Origin: Capnocytophaga cynodegmi DSM 19736
Lineage (GTDB): Bacteria; Bacteroidota; Bacteroidia; Flavobacteriales; Flavobacteriaceae
Direction: 5' to 3'
DNA: 61,373 bases
Assembly: GCF_000379185.1 (NCBI RefSeq)
Contig: NZ_KB900708.1
Location: 1 to 61,373, forward strand
Part shown: one piece after another, positions 1 through 9,030 of the stretch
Layout of the letters: each line of letters begins with the position of its first letter
Numbering within the stretch: position 1 is the first letter of the stretch
Notes under the pieces: model-generated
The model's database searches: none
What the model saw: only the letters and a program-made list of their open reading frames with translations
What the model was told of the DNA's origin: nothing
Program-made: the position numbers and the translations under genes

Positions 1-97
1 ATATATATTTAAAATTTATATATCTAAATTTACTTTTCATACATCATAAAAATAAAAATAAATATTATTTTTCAGAAAAGTAAGGTTACTTATAATT

Positions 98-1282
98 TCA
101 AAATGAAAAATTGAGTAATTCTTTTATTTCTTTTTCTGAATTAAAGCTATGTAAACAAATTCTCAATCGTTCTTGTCCTTTAGGAACTGTAGGAGAAAGA
201 ATTGGTATCACTCCAAAGCCTTTTTCTTGAAATTTTTGAGCTATTTGTTTTACAAAATCATTTCCAGATAAAATCACTGCTTGTATAGAAGATTCTGACT
301 CAATAAATGAATAATTTTTTAGTTTTTTTTCAGTTTTTACTTTCTTATCATCTATATCAGTATTCAAAACATTTTCTTTATCTGATTTTTTTAGAATATC
401 TCTAAAAAAAGATATATTTTGATGTAATTTTTTGATATTATTCGTAGTTTTAAGCTCTCCATACGCTGCAATTATTGTTGCAACACTATGCGGAGACATT
501 GCCGTAGTATAAATAAATGAACGAGCAAAATTTATCAAATATTTCTTCAGAATATCCTTCCCTAAAACAGAAGCTCCGTGACAACCCAATGCTTTTCCAT
601 AAGTAACAATTCGGGCAAATACTTTTTCTTCCAAAGCTAATTGCTGAACCAATCCACAACCTTGAAAACCAAAAACACCTAATGCGTGAGCTTCATCAAC
701 AACTAAAAAAGCATTATATTGTTCTGCCAATTTGGTCATTTGACGTAAATCAGGAGAATCTCCGTCCATTGAAAAAACAGATTCTGTAACTATGAAGATA
801 GAATGTATTGTACTGGAAAATTTCTTCAATAATTTTTCCAAATCTTCCAAGTTATTATGTTTAAACTTAAAAGATTGTGCTAAACTTAATGAAATTCCAT
901 CGCGAATAGAAGCGTGAATGTAATTATCATATAAAATTATATCTCCTCGTTGTGGAACGGACGAAAAAAAACCTACATTAGCATCATATCCTGAATTAAA
1001 AAGCAATGCACTCTCCGAATTATGAAAAGTTTTTATCTCATTTTCAGCAATTTCAAAAAGTGGGAAATTTCCTGATATTAATCGAGAACCTGTTGCTCCG
1101 TGCTGTAATTTTGTAGTTGATAAAATGTTTTTTACTTCATTTTGAATGTTAATTGAGGAAGAAAAACCAATATAATCATTGGAATAGAAATCAAACTCAA
1201 ATTGATTATTTTTCAGAGTTCGTAAAGCATTATTTTCTGCTCTTTCATTCAGTTTTTTAATAATTTGAGGAGGAAAATTCAT
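98..1282 (-). CDS. bioF: 8-amino-7-oxononanoate synthase-like PLP enzyme (BioF/KBL family)
   Basis: This is a 394-residue alpha-oxoamine synthase. The family is PLP-dependent and decarboxylatively condenses an amino acid with an acyl-CoA; BioF joins alanine and pimeloyl-CoA or -ACP in biotin synthesis. Visible family motifs are HGATGSRLISG near residue 62, the aspartate motif VVDEAHALGVFG near 195, and the Schiff-base lysine in TYGKALGCHGA near 230. The length is normal. It lies 16 bp downstream of tilS on the same strand and is probably the last gene of an aspartate kinase-tilS-bioF operon. No other biotin gene is in the window, so BioF versus 2-amino-3-ketobutyrate CoA ligase or another family member cannot be settled from context; the motifs favour BioF. 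A lysine- and serine-rich stretch around residues 300-330 looks like a species-specific insertion. Confidence 0.82.
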   Translation of the reverse strand: MNFPPQIIKKLNERAENNALRTLKNNQFEFDFYSNDYIGFSSSINIQNEVKNILSTTKLQHGATGSRLISGNFPLFEIAENEIKTFHNSESALLFNSGYDANVGFFSSVPQRGDIILYDNYIHASIRDGISLSLAQSFKFKHNNLEDLEKLLKKFSSTIHSIFIVTESVFSMDGDSPDLRQMTKLAEQYNAFLVVDEAHALGVFGFQGCGLVQQLALEEKVFARIVTYGKALGCHGASVLGKDILKKYLINFARSFIYTTAMSPHSVATIIAAYGELKTTNNIKKLHQNISFFRDILKKSDKENVLNTDIDDKKVKTEKKLKNYSFIESESSIQAVILSGNDFVKQIAQKFQEKGFGVIPILSPTVPKGQERLRICLHSFNSEKEIKELLNFSF

Positions 1283-1298
1283 TTTTCAAGCATTAAAT

Positions 1299-2681
1299 TC
1301 ACAAAATTGATACTTTTAAGATACGTTGTGTTTTGTTTGTAACTTTAAAACGATTATCCATCCGTTTGCCAATTACCCAAGCAATATTTTCTTGCGAACA
1401 AAGTAACCATTGTTGGTCTTTATCAAAAAGTGAATATTTTTCATCAATGTAAAACTTGCTAAGTTTCTTTTTTTGTTGCATTCCTATTGGATAGAAAAAA
1501 TCTCCCTCTTTTTTATGCCGGAACATCAATGGAAATTGCAATGTATCATAATCAAAGTACGCAACTTCATTATTTTCGTTTTTGAGTTGTTCTAAATCAA
1601 AAAAATGATTTATATCTCGCTTTAGGATAGTCATTTCCAGTGAAAGATAACTTCTCATATCAGAAATACTTAATTTTATCGTATCTTTTCTATCAAAATG
1701 ATTTTCACTGACTAAAAAAATGATACCTTCATCTTCTAATTCTTTATTTTTAGGAGATGTTTTCATCAAAACAAGATAATCACGACTGCTAATAAGGTTA
1801 TGTGTAGGCGAAAATAGTTGTTTTCCGCTTTCAGCATATAACATTTTCTTTAAATCTGGAATATTTCTGAAATTGTATGGATAAAAAAGTTTGTGAAGTA
1901 CAAAATCAATATCAGATACATTTCTAAGAGGTTCAAGACGAATAATAGTTTGATATTCTCGTTCCTCAAAACATTGTTCTTTAATTTTTTGGATATTTTC
2001 TTCTATAAATTGTGATGATTGTGAAAGATAATGTTGCGTTTCTTTAAAATTTTCCAAAAAAGTGGGGTGAATTTCTTTCAGAACGGGAATAATTGTATGT
2101 CGAATCTTGTTTCTGACATATTTTTCAGTTTGATTGGAGCTATCTTCTCTCCAATGAATAGAATTTTGTTTTGCAAATTCTAAAATCTCTTCACGCGAAA
2201 AAAGAAGCATCGGACGAATAATTTTTCCATTTTTTTGCGGAATTCCTAATAGTCCATCAAGTCCGCTTCCTCTGGAAAGATTTATAATGAACGTTTCGAG
2301 ATTATCATCAGCGTGATGCGCTGTAGCTATATAATCACACTGATTTTCAGAGGCTATTTCGTAAAACCAATCATATCGCAACTTTCGGGCAGATAGTTGC
2401 GTATTTAATTTACTTTCAGCAGAAAATTGTGACGTATCAAAACGCTTAACAATAGTTTTTACAGCTAAATTTTCGCCAAAATTTCTTACAAAAACCTCAT
2501 CTTGGTCACTTTCTTCACCCCTTAACTGAAAATTACAATGTGCTAAAACAATATCATAATTTAACTGATAAAACAACGTTGCAAGTACCATACTATCCAC
2601 TCCCCCACTGATAGCAACCAAAATTCTTTTATCTTTAAGATTAAAATTCTGACAGATATGTTCTTCAAAACGTTCTTTCAT
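1299..2681 (-). CDS. tilS: tRNA(Ile)-lysidine synthase TilS
   Basis: TilS uses ATP to attach lysine to C34 of the CAU-anticodon tRNA-Ile, which switches its decoding from AUG to AUA. The protein has 460 residues. The N-terminal N-type ATP-pyrophosphatase domain carries the P-loop SGGVDS near residue 25, followed by the family segments HCNFQLRGEESDQDE and ATAHHADDNLET. The C-terminal half, with KKEGDFFYPIGM and the KKLSKFYIDEK region, matches the TilS substrate-binding domains. Length and motif order are typical of Bacteroidota TilS. It follows aspartate kinase by 48 bp and precedes bioF by 16 bp, so co-transcription is likely. Confidence 0.95.
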   Translation of the reverse strand: MKERFEEHICQNFNLKDKRILVAISGGVDSMVLATLFYQLNYDIVLAHCNFQLRGEESDQDEVFVRNFGENLAVKTIVKRFDTSQFSAESKLNTQLSARKLRYDWFYEIASENQCDYIATAHHADDNLETFIINLSRGSGLDGLLGIPQKNGKIIRPMLLFSREEILEFAKQNSIHWREDSSNQTEKYVRNKIRHTIIPVLKEIHPTFLENFKETQHYLSQSSQFIEENIQKIKEQCFEEREYQTIIRLEPLRNVSDIDFVLHKLFYPYNFRNIPDLKKMLYAESGKQLFSPTHNLISSRDYLVLMKTSPKNKELEDEGIIFLVSENHFDRKDTIKLSISDMRSYLSLEMTILKRDINHFFDLEQLKNENNEVAYFDYDTLQFPLMFRHKKEGDFFYPIGMQQKKKLSKFYIDEKYSLFDKDQQWLLCSQENIAWVIGKRMDNRFKVTNKTQRILKVSIL

Positions 2682-2729
2682 CTGTTATCAACTTTAAAAT
2701 TGAAATAGGTATTTATTTTTTAAATTCTG

Positions 2730-3980
2730 CTACAAAACTACTATCTGAACAGTATTTTGAAGGACTTGTTTTAATAAAACTTCCTTATTTTCTTGAATTT
2801 TTTGAACAGAAGCTTCATCAGCGTGACGAATTGTATATAAATCTACGTTTTCAAACACTGAAACTTTGAATTTTTCCTTCAATTTCTCCACCAAATCAGA
2901 AAGTGTATCGAATTTATTATCAACACAAACAGAAAAACTAATAGCTGAATTCTGAATCATACTAACTTTCATTTTAGCATCAGAAAGCAATTTGAAAATA
3001 TAACTGATGTTATCTTCCACAATAAATGAAAAATCAAGTGACGAAAGTGAAATTACAACTTGTTGTTTCTTTAAAATGAAACAAGGTACCTTAGGTTCAA
3101 GCTCTGCAACGTTGCAAACGGCAGTTCCCTGAGCTTGAGGATTAATAAATGACTTTACAAACAACGGAATCTCCTTTTTTTGCAAAGGTTGCAATGTTTT
3201 GGGGTGAATTACAGAAGCTCCGTAAAAAGCAAGTTCAATGGCTTCTTTATATGGAATTTTATGCAATAATTCGGTTTTTTCAAAGTAACGAGGGTCTGCA
3301 TTAAGTACACCAGGAACGTCTTTCCAAATAGTTACACTTTCAGCATCTAAACAATAAGCAAAAATAGCTGCTGTATAATCCGAGCCTTCTCTTCCTAAGG
3401 TTGTAGTAAAAAAATTGGAATCACTCCCCAAAAAACCTTGCGTAATGTTCAAAAGTGATTTATTAACATTGCTAACGATGTTCTTTTGCGTTTCTTCCCA
3501 ATTAATTCCTGCATCACGATAATTACTATCGGTTTTTATTAAGTTTCGCACATCGAGCCACGTATTTTTAACACCACAATCATTCAAATACTGACTGACA
3601 ATCGTAGTAGAGATTAATTCTCCAAAACTAACTACTTGGTCATATACAAAACTATGTTTGGGAGATTTATTTCTTTCTAAAAAAGAAGTTAATTCGTTAA
3701 ATAAGTTATCTATTTTTGAAAAAATCGAATGTTTTTCATCAGGAAACAATCCTTGAAGAATTTTATGATGGAATTCTTTAACAAAATCAATACTTTCTTT
3801 GATTTTTTCTTTTTCTTTGAAATAATTATGTACAACTACTTCCAAAGCATTTGTTGTTTTTCCCATTGCCGAAATTACAATCAGCGTATTGGAATAACCA
3901 ACCTTTTGCAATATGTTTGCTATATTTTTTACACCTTCAGCATCTTTTACAGATGCCCCACCAAACTTGAATATTTGCAT
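2730..3980 (-). CDS. lysC: aspartate kinase (monofunctional)
   Basis: Aspartate kinase phosphorylates aspartate, the entry step to lysine, threonine, methionine and diaminopimelate. The 416-residue protein begins with the diagnostic KFGGASV. It contains the amino-acid kinase segment GREGSDYTAAIFAYCLDAE near residue 196 and WKDVPGVLNADPRYF near 220. The C-terminal 130 residues are an ACT-type regulatory region with the segment VSMIQNSAISFSV. No homoserine dehydrogenase domain is attached. It is the first gene of a probable operon with tilS and bioF. The best promoter match lies about 210 nt upstream, which implies a long leader. The symbol is given for function; which aspartate kinase isozyme this is cannot be told. 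Confidence 0.93.
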   Translation of the reverse strand: MQIFKFGGASVKDAEGVKNIANILQKVGYSNTLIVISAMGKTTNALEVVVHNYFKEKEKIKESIDFVKEFHHKILQGLFPDEKHSIFSKIDNLFNELTSFLERNKSPKHSFVYDQVVSFGELISTTIVSQYLNDCGVKNTWLDVRNLIKTDSNYRDAGINWEETQKNIVSNVNKSLLNITQGFLGSDSNFFTTTLGREGSDYTAAIFAYCLDAESVTIWKDVPGVLNADPRYFEKTELLHKIPYKEAIELAFYGASVIHPKTLQPLQKKEIPLFVKSFINPQAQGTAVCNVAELEPKVPCFILKKQQVVISLSSLDFSFIVEDNISYIFKLLSDAKMKVSMIQNSAISFSVCVDNKFDTLSDLVEKLKEKFKVSVFENVDLYTIRHADEASVQKIQENKEVLLKQVLQNTVQIVVL

Positions 3981-4301
3981 AGAACGATTTTGTTTAAAAT
4001 AAATGTTTTTATGAGATAATCAAGCTAATTTTATAGTGATTATAACATTTTCAGTCGGAAAATACAATTTATGAATATGTAAAATCATTAAAAAGTCTTT
4101 CCTTAAAAGAAAATCAAAATCTTTTTATTTAAAAACTTGACATCTACAATCAAACAGAATGTTTCTTACTCCAGATTTTAGAAAATGCTTCGCAAAGTTA
4201 AATTTTCTTCAGTAAATCTCAAAAGAAAACAGAAATATGTTTTGTTTTACACAAAAAAAGAATTTCCTGTAAAAGAATCTAACAAATATAAAAAAATAAC
4301 G
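3981..4301. other. intergenic region between aspartate kinase and the DUF423 gene
   Basis: This is AT-rich sequence without a supportable gene. It holds the divergent promoters described separately (4193-4223 on minus, 4302-4309 on plus). The part from 3981 to about 4187 would be the 5' leader of the aspartate kinase mRNA. I could not recognise a known riboswitch fold in it. Confidence 0.5.
4193..4223 (-). promoter_or_regulatory. Bacteroidota-type promoter for the aspartate kinase operon
   Basis: Read on the minus strand, TTTG is followed after 19 nt by TAACTTTG, a full match to the Bacteroidota TTG / TAnnTTTG promoter form. Transcription would start near 4187, about 207 nt before the aspartate kinase ATG. 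No closer match was found in the intervening sequence. Confidence 0.6.
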
Positions 4302-4309
4302 TAGATTTG
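4302..4309 (+). promoter_or_regulatory. -7 element TAGATTTG of the DUF423 gene
   Basis: TAGATTTG matches TAnnTTTG. Its position places the transcript start near 4316, which excludes the TTG at 4307 as a start codon and supports the ATG at 4337. Confidence 0.5.
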
Positions 4310-4336
4310 CCCTATAACCAGTTATATAAAGTACAA

Positions 4337-4720
4337 ATGAAAAAGAAAATTATTATTACTGCACTTTTGTTAGGAGTAACTTCTATCATTTTAGGAGCAT
4401 TCGGAGCACATTCACTAAAAAAGCATCTTTCACAAGAGGCTCTTGTTAGTTTTGAAGTGGGAGTTCGTTATCAGATGTATCACGCCTTGTTTTTATTGTT
4501 TTTAGCCTCAATTGAAGGAATATCAAGCAAACTAAAGAAATCAGCTTTCATAGTAACAGTATTAGGAGTGTTGTTTTTCTCTGGTTCTATCTACTTATTA
4601 GCTACAAAAAGTATCACTTCTATTGATATTTCATTATTTGCACTCATAACTCCTTTTGGAGGCTTACTTTTAATGCTAGGTTGGATTCTTTTACTGATTG
4701 CTTTCATAAAGAAAAAATAA
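4337..4720 (+). CDS. DUF423 family membrane protein (YgdD/YwdK-like)
   Basis: This small integral membrane protein of 127 residues has four predicted hydrophobic segments. It carries the DUF423 hallmark GAFGAHSLKKHL just after the first segment and VGVRYQMYHALFLL before the second. A later stretch, FSGSIYLLATKS, is also typical of the family. The biochemical function of DUF423 is not established. I chose the ATG at 4337 because an upstream in-frame TTG overlaps the -7 promoter element. The gene stands alone between divergent aspartate kinase and the convergent alternative complex III operon and is followed at once by a terminator hairpin. Confidence 0.85.
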   Translation: MKKKIIITALLLGVTSIILGAFGAHSLKKHLSQEALVSFEVGVRYQMYHALFLLFLASIEGISSKLKKSAFIVTVLGVLFFSGSIYLLATKSITSIDISLFALITPFGGLLLMLGWILLLIAFIKKK

Positions 4721-4732
4721 ACATAAAAAACA

Positions 4733-4759
4733 AAAGCCATAGTATAATTCTATGGCTTT
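4733..4759. terminator. bidirectional intrinsic terminator between the DUF423 gene and actF
   Basis: A perfect 10-bp stem (AAAGCCATAG / CTATGGCTTT) encloses a 7-nt loop. T-rich tracts flank it on both strands, so it can end both the plus-strand DUF423 transcript and the minus-strand act operon. Confidence 0.85.
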
Positions 4760-4789
4760 ATTTTTTATAATTCATCATTATTAATTTGA

Positions 4790-5992
4790 TTAATAATGAA
4801 AATGTTTACTTTCTTCAATTAGTGGATGACGTTTCGCCAATAAAGGAGCTTTTGTCAAAGATGTAAACACCACGAAGATAAAAAGCCCTAAAAAGAACAA
4901 CACCGCCGAAATTTCGGTAATTCCTATGCTCCATTGGTCGCCTACTGTTGCAGGCATAACCATAATATAGAAATCAATATAATGTCCTACCAATATTAAA
5001 ACTCCTGCTGTAAACACCAACCAGCCAATTCGTTTATAATCTGTGTTAATCAGTAACAACAAAGGCAACACGAAATTAAAAGCTAACATTCCGAAAAATA
5101 TTTCTTTATAATCTCTAATACGAGCAACATAGTAAACAGTTTCTTCCGAAATATCCGAATACCAAATCAATAAAAATTGAGAGAACCATAAATATGTCCA
5201 GAAAATCGAAAGTCCAAACATAAATTTGGCTAAATCGTGCAAGTGACTGCTATTTACGTATTCTAAGTATCCTCTGCTTTTTAAATAAATCGTAATCATC
5301 GCAATTACAGTTATAGCTGACACAAAGAAACTTGCAAACACGTACCATCCAAACAACGTACTGAACCAGTGCGGATCAACACTCATAATCCAATCCCAAG
5401 ACATCATTGACTCTGTTACCAAGAAGAATACTAAAAATCCTGCAGATAGTTTGAAATTCTTCACAAAATTTCTATCGTCAGTAGCTGTATCTTGCGCTAT
5501 GGACAACTTTCTTGAAAAATGGCGATACAGTACCCAGCCTAACATATAAAATGCAGCACGTGCCAAAAAGAAAGGAACATTTAAGTATCCTTGTTTTCCT
5601 TGTAGTAGAGCATCGTGAGCCACAACACTTTCATCCATCCAAACAAAAAGATGATTCAGATGCATTCCTGAAAGTACCAACAAAGTAAAAACTATTAATA
5701 CACCTGGGAATAAGTAAGCTGTAATTGCTTCCATAACACGGAAAAGAACTGGCGACCAACCCGCCTGAGCAGCTCTGTTTATAGCGTAAAAAGCCAACAC
5801 TCCTAAAGAGATAAGCATAAAGAAAAGAGCAGCAACATATACTGCAGCCCAAGGCTTGTTGTGCAACATATGTAAAATATGTTCATCTTCGGCTGTATGT
5901 GGAACTGTCAAGAAACCTACTACAACTCCTATAATTCCTACAACCATAAGAATGATAGAGGTGATTTTTAATTTATTTGAAAATGTGTACAT
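4790..5992 (-). CDS. actF: alternative complex III subunit ActF (NrfD-like quinol:cytochrome c oxidoreductase subunit)
   Basis: ActF is one of two polytopic NrfD/PsrC-like membrane subunits of alternative complex III, which oxidises quinol and reduces periplasmic cytochrome c or an oxidase. The 400-residue protein has about ten hydrophobic segments. It shows features typical of ActF, including ESMMSWDWIMSVDPHWFSTLFG near residues 192-213 and the segment LFGWYVFASFF. It is the last gene of the operon, 26 bp after actE, and is followed by a bidirectional terminator, so no cytochrome oxidase genes are co-transcribed downstream. The assignment rests on family features plus the complete act gene order. 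Confidence 0.92.
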   Translation of the reverse strand: MYTFSNKLKITSIILMVVGIIGVVVGFLTVPHTAEDEHILHMLHNKPWAAVYVAALFFMLISLGVLAFYAINRAAQAGWSPVLFRVMEAITAYLFPGVLIVFTLLVLSGMHLNHLFVWMDESVVAHDALLQGKQGYLNVPFFLARAAFYMLGWVLYRHFSRKLSIAQDTATDDRNFVKNFKLSAGFLVFFLVTESMMSWDWIMSVDPHWFSTLFGWYVFASFFVSAITVIAMITIYLKSRGYLEYVNSSHLHDLAKFMFGLSIFWTYLWFSQFLLIWYSDISEETVYYVARIRDYKEIFFGMLAFNFVLPLLLLINTDYKRIGWLVFTAGVLILVGHYIDFYIMVMPATVGDQWSIGITEISAVLFFLGLFIFVVFTSLTKAPLLAKRHPLIEESKHFHY

Positions 5993-6018
5993 AATCTAAT
6001 ATCTTTCTTTTTAGGAAA

Positions 6019-6588
6019 TTATTTTACTAACTCGTTACGCAATTTCTCAACATAAAGAGCTACCTGCCAACGTTCTTTCTCGTTGATTTGCGAAGCATAA
6101 GACCCCATTGCATTAAGCCCATAATAAATCACGTGATAAGTACCCCCTTGTGTAATAACACGATTTTTATCTCCGTAACTTGGTACTCCTGCGAATTTTC
6201 CTCTTTCTACCAAAATACCTTTTCCGTTTCCTTCTGCACCGTGGCAAACAGCACAATAAATATCATATAAAGCCTTACCTGCCTCTGTATTTGAGGTTAT
6301 GTTAAGCGAATCGGCTAACAAAGGATTTTTTAACTCCTCCTTGGCAAGAAGCAAACCTGCTGGTGTATCAGGATAATCATAAGGCATCCAACCACGTTTA
6401 ATACTTCCTTGTGCAGGTAGTTGAGCTTGCATACTATCCTTAAAAGCTACTGATTCCTGATATGTTTCATAACCAACACTTTCATACATATTAGGCATAA
6501 ACTGATAGTTCGGCTCACGTCTGTTAAAGCAAGATACTAAAAGTAAAGATACACTGCTGAATAAAGCTATTTTCACTATATTTTTCAT
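6019..6588 (-). CDS. actE: alternative complex III subunit ActE (monohaem c-type cytochrome lipoprotein)
   Basis: The 189-residue protein begins with a lipoprotein signal peptide ending LLLVSC (Cys20), so it should be anchored on the periplasmic side. A class I cytochrome c domain follows in the C-terminal half. The haem-binding motif is CAVCH near residue 112, and the probable axial methionine lies in NAMGSYA near residue 160. In alternative complex III, ActE is the monohaem subunit thought to pass electrons onward from the ActA haems. It lies 5 bp after actD and 26 bp before actF. Confidence 0.93.
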   Translation of the reverse strand: MKNIVKIALFSSVSLLLVSCFNRREPNYQFMPNMYESVGYETYQESVAFKDSMQAQLPAQGSIKRGWMPYDYPDTPAGLLLAKEELKNPLLADSLNITSNTEAGKALYDIYCAVCHGAEGNGKGILVERGKFAGVPSYGDKNRVITQGGTYHVIYYGLNAMGSYASQINEKERWQVALYVEKLRNELVK

Positions 6589-6593
6589 ATCCC

Positions 6594-7118
6594 CTATTTT
6601 TCTGCTATTTTAATTTCAACAGCTCCTGTTTCTTTCAAAAGTGTTGTTACATCTCCTATACTATTTTCTGTTACAGCAACTTCCATTAAAAAATGATCAT
6701 CTGTTGTCCTTACATCTGGATTTTCTGCCTCTTTAAATGGCCACAACTTACTTCTCAAATAGAAAGTAATTACCATTAAGTGAGCTGCAAAAAAGACAGT
6801 CATTTCAAACATCACAGGAACGAACGCTGGCATATTTTGCAAGAACGTCATACTTGGTTTACCTCCAATATCTTGCGGCCAATCCTCAATCATAATAAAA
6901 TTAACCATCAAAGCTGCCACTGTTAGTCCTATACAGCCATAAATAAATGATGCAATGGCAATCCTGGTAGGCTTCAACCCCATAGCCTTATCCAAACCGT
7001 GAACAGGAAAAGGTGTGTAAATTTCTGCAATATGATGATTTTCAGCTCTAACTTTTTTCACGGCATTCATTAGAACATCATCATCATTGTATAATGCTTG
7101 TATTACTTTATTACTCAT
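6594..7118 (-). CDS. actD: alternative complex III subunit ActD (DUF3341)
   Basis: ActD is a 174-residue DUF3341 membrane protein. It has an N-terminal cytoplasmic domain with the segment EIYTPFPVHGLDKAMGL near residues 33-49, followed by two transmembrane helices around residues 57-77 and 100-122. The C-terminal part with TTDDHFLMEV is also characteristic. It is a structural subunit of alternative complex III. Its start overlaps the end of actC by 8 bp, which suggests translational coupling. Confidence 0.93.
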   Translation of the reverse strand: MSNKVIQALYNDDDVLMNAVKKVRAENHHIAEIYTPFPVHGLDKAMGLKPTRIAIASFIYGCIGLTVAALMVNFIMIEDWPQDIGGKPSMTFLQNMPAFVPVMFEMTVFFAAHLMVITFYLRSKLWPFKEAENPDVRTTDDHFLMEVAVTENSIGDVTTLLKETGAVEIKIAEK

Positions 7119-8517
7119 TGTGGTTGTGGTTAGAATTATTATCTCTTAATTTTTTATATTTCTCTCCTGATGATTTCAAGATTGATTTTACTTCCGCCTG
7201 TGCAATTACAGGGAACGTACGAGCATACAACAAGAACAACACAAAGAAGAAACCAATTGTCCCAATGTAAATACCAATATCTACAAAAGTTGGTGAAAAC
7301 ATTGTCCAAGATGAAGGTAAGTAATCTCTATGCAAAGAAGTCACAATAATTACAAAACGTTCGAACCACATACCTACATTCACCACCAATGAAATAATGA
7401 AAGAGAACATTATACTTCTACGTGCCTTTTTTATCCACATAAATTGTGGTGAAAACACGTTACACGTCATCATCATCCAATATGCCCAAGCGTACGGACC
7501 AGTAGCACGATTCAAGAACGCATATTGCTCATACTCAACCCCCGAGTACCACGCAACAAATAATTCTGTTATGTAAGCACAGCCAACTATCGATCCTGTA
7601 ATCATAATCACAATGTTCATAAGCTCAATGTGCTGGATAGTTATATAATCCTCGAAATTACAAACCTTTCTCATAATGATAAGGAGCGTATTTACCATCG
7701 CAAACCCTGAAAAAATAGCCCCAGCAACAAAGTAAGGCGGGAAAATAGTAGTATGCCAACCTGGAATTACTGATGTAGCAAAGTCAAATGATACGATAGT
7801 GTGTACAGAAAGTACTAGTGGGGTAGCTAAACCTGCAAGTACCAACGATACTTCCTCAAAACGTTGCCAATCTTTAGCACGACCACTCCAGCCAAAACTA
7901 ACCAAACTGTATATTTTCTTTTGGAAAGGCTTTACAGCACGGTCACGAAGCATTGCAAAATCAGGCAATAACCCTGTCCACCAGAATACCAAAGACACTG
8001 AGAGATATGTTGAAATTGCAAATACGTCCCATAACAGTGGAGAGTTAAAGTTTACCCATAACGACCCAAACTGATTTGGAATAGGCATAACCCAATATCC
8101 CAACCAAGGACGCCCCATATGTATGATTGGAAACAAACCTGCTTGTACTACTGAGAAAATTGTCATAGCCTCAGCCGAACGGTTAATCGCCATTCTCCAC
8201 TTTTGTCTGAATAAAAGTAGTACTGCAGAAATTAACGTCCCAGCGTGACCGATACCTACCCACCATACAAAGTTTGTGATATCCCAAGCCCAACCAACTG
8301 TTTTATTCAATCCCCAAGTACCAATACCTACTGATACTGTGTAAATCATACTACCCAAGCCCCAAAGGAAAGCGACCAAAGAAATGGAAAAAACTATCCA
8401 CCACATCTTATTTGCCTTACCTTCCACAGGACGAGCAATATCAACAGTTACATCGTGATAAGTTTTATCGCCCGTTACCAAGGGTTTTCGTATAGGTGCT
8501 TCGTAATGCGATGCCAT
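7111..8517 (-). CDS. actC: alternative complex III subunit ActC (NrfD-like quinol-binding membrane subunit)
   Basis: The 468-residue polytopic protein of the NrfD/PsrC family has about ten membrane segments. It is the larger of the two NrfD-like subunits and is the proposed quinol-oxidation subunit of alternative complex III. Family segments include TNFVWWVGIGHAGTLISAVL near residue 87, MGRPWLGYWVMP near 133 and GMWFERFVIIVTSLHRDYLP near 383. It is separated from actB by a small lipoprotein gene, and actD overlaps its 3' end. Confidence 0.95.
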   Translation of the reverse strand: MASHYEAPIRKPLVTGDKTYHDVTVDIARPVEGKANKMWWIVFSISLVAFLWGLGSMIYTVSVGIGTWGLNKTVGWAWDITNFVWWVGIGHAGTLISAVLLLFRQKWRMAINRSAEAMTIFSVVQAGLFPIIHMGRPWLGYWVMPIPNQFGSLWVNFNSPLLWDVFAISTYLSVSLVFWWTGLLPDFAMLRDRAVKPFQKKIYSLVSFGWSGRAKDWQRFEEVSLVLAGLATPLVLSVHTIVSFDFATSVIPGWHTTIFPPYFVAGAIFSGFAMVNTLLIIMRKVCNFEDYITIQHIELMNIVIMITGSIVGCAYITELFVAWYSGVEYEQYAFLNRATGPYAWAYWMMMTCNVFSPQFMWIKKARRSIMFSFIISLVVNVGMWFERFVIIVTSLHRDYLPSSWTMFSPTFVDIGIYIGTIGFFFVLFLLYARTFPVIAQAEVKSILKSSGEKYKKLRDNNSNHNHNE

Positions 8518-8593
8518 ACTTATTATTAAATATTAAAAAATTAAACTTTTTACTTGATTTTTTCAGAAAATATTATCTATTAGGCAAAAACAA

Positions 8594-9028
8594 CTACTTT
8601 TCTTCCTTATTATCAACAAACTCAATCTGCTTATTAAGCCCATCGATTTTTCGTTGAACTTTTTCAATTTTTCGTTGAATCTTCTGCATTTTCTTATTAC
8701 TTTTCGCCAAATTACGATTCGCCTTTTCTGCTCTTTTCAAAGCTCGACGAGCTTGTTTTGCATCTTTAGCTGATGACGAACCCGCCTCAGCAGATGTAAA
8801 ATCAGATGTTTTCTTATCCGCTCTGTTATTAACTCTATCAACATCAGACTTCAAGCCCTCGTTTTCTATACGACTTTTCTCAAGTTCTATCTTTAGGCTA
8901 TTTAGCTCTGTGTTAAGTTTTAATATTTCCTCTTTTGCTTTCAGACGCTTCAATTCAGGAGACTTAGTTCCTCCACAAGAAACTAATAAAAAAGATAAAA
9001 CGTATATTAAAATATATTTACTCATCAA
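8594..9028 (-). CDS. small coiled-coil lipoprotein inside the act operon
   Basis: This 144-residue protein has a lipoprotein signal peptide with lipobox LLVSC (Cys18). The mature part is almost wholly charged helix. A first coiled coil spans about residues 27-70, a serine- and alanine-rich hinge about 75-90, and a strongly basic second coiled coil about 90-137. I do not recognise a named family. It sits 2 bp after actB and 76 bp before actC, so it must be co-transcribed with the complex. Its place inside the operon suggests an accessory or assembly role, but function is unknown. It could also be an envelope protein that merely uses this promoter. Confidence 0.8.
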   Translation of the reverse strand: MMSKYILIYVLSFLLVSCGGTKSPELKRLKAKEEILKLNTELNSLKIELEKSRIENEGLKSDVDRVNNRADKKTSDFTSAEAGSSSAKDAKQARRALKRAEKANRNLAKSNKKMQKIQRKIEKVQRKIDGLNKQIEFVDNKEEK

Positions 9029-9030
9029 AA

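Noticed and set aside
3981-4187. Lysine riboswitch (L-box) before aspartate kinase
   Set aside because: I could not find the conserved L-box helices; only the leader length is suggestive.
4307-4336. In-frame TTG start for the DUF423 protein
   Set aside because: It overlaps the TAGATTTG promoter element; the ATG at 4337 begins a normal membrane segment.
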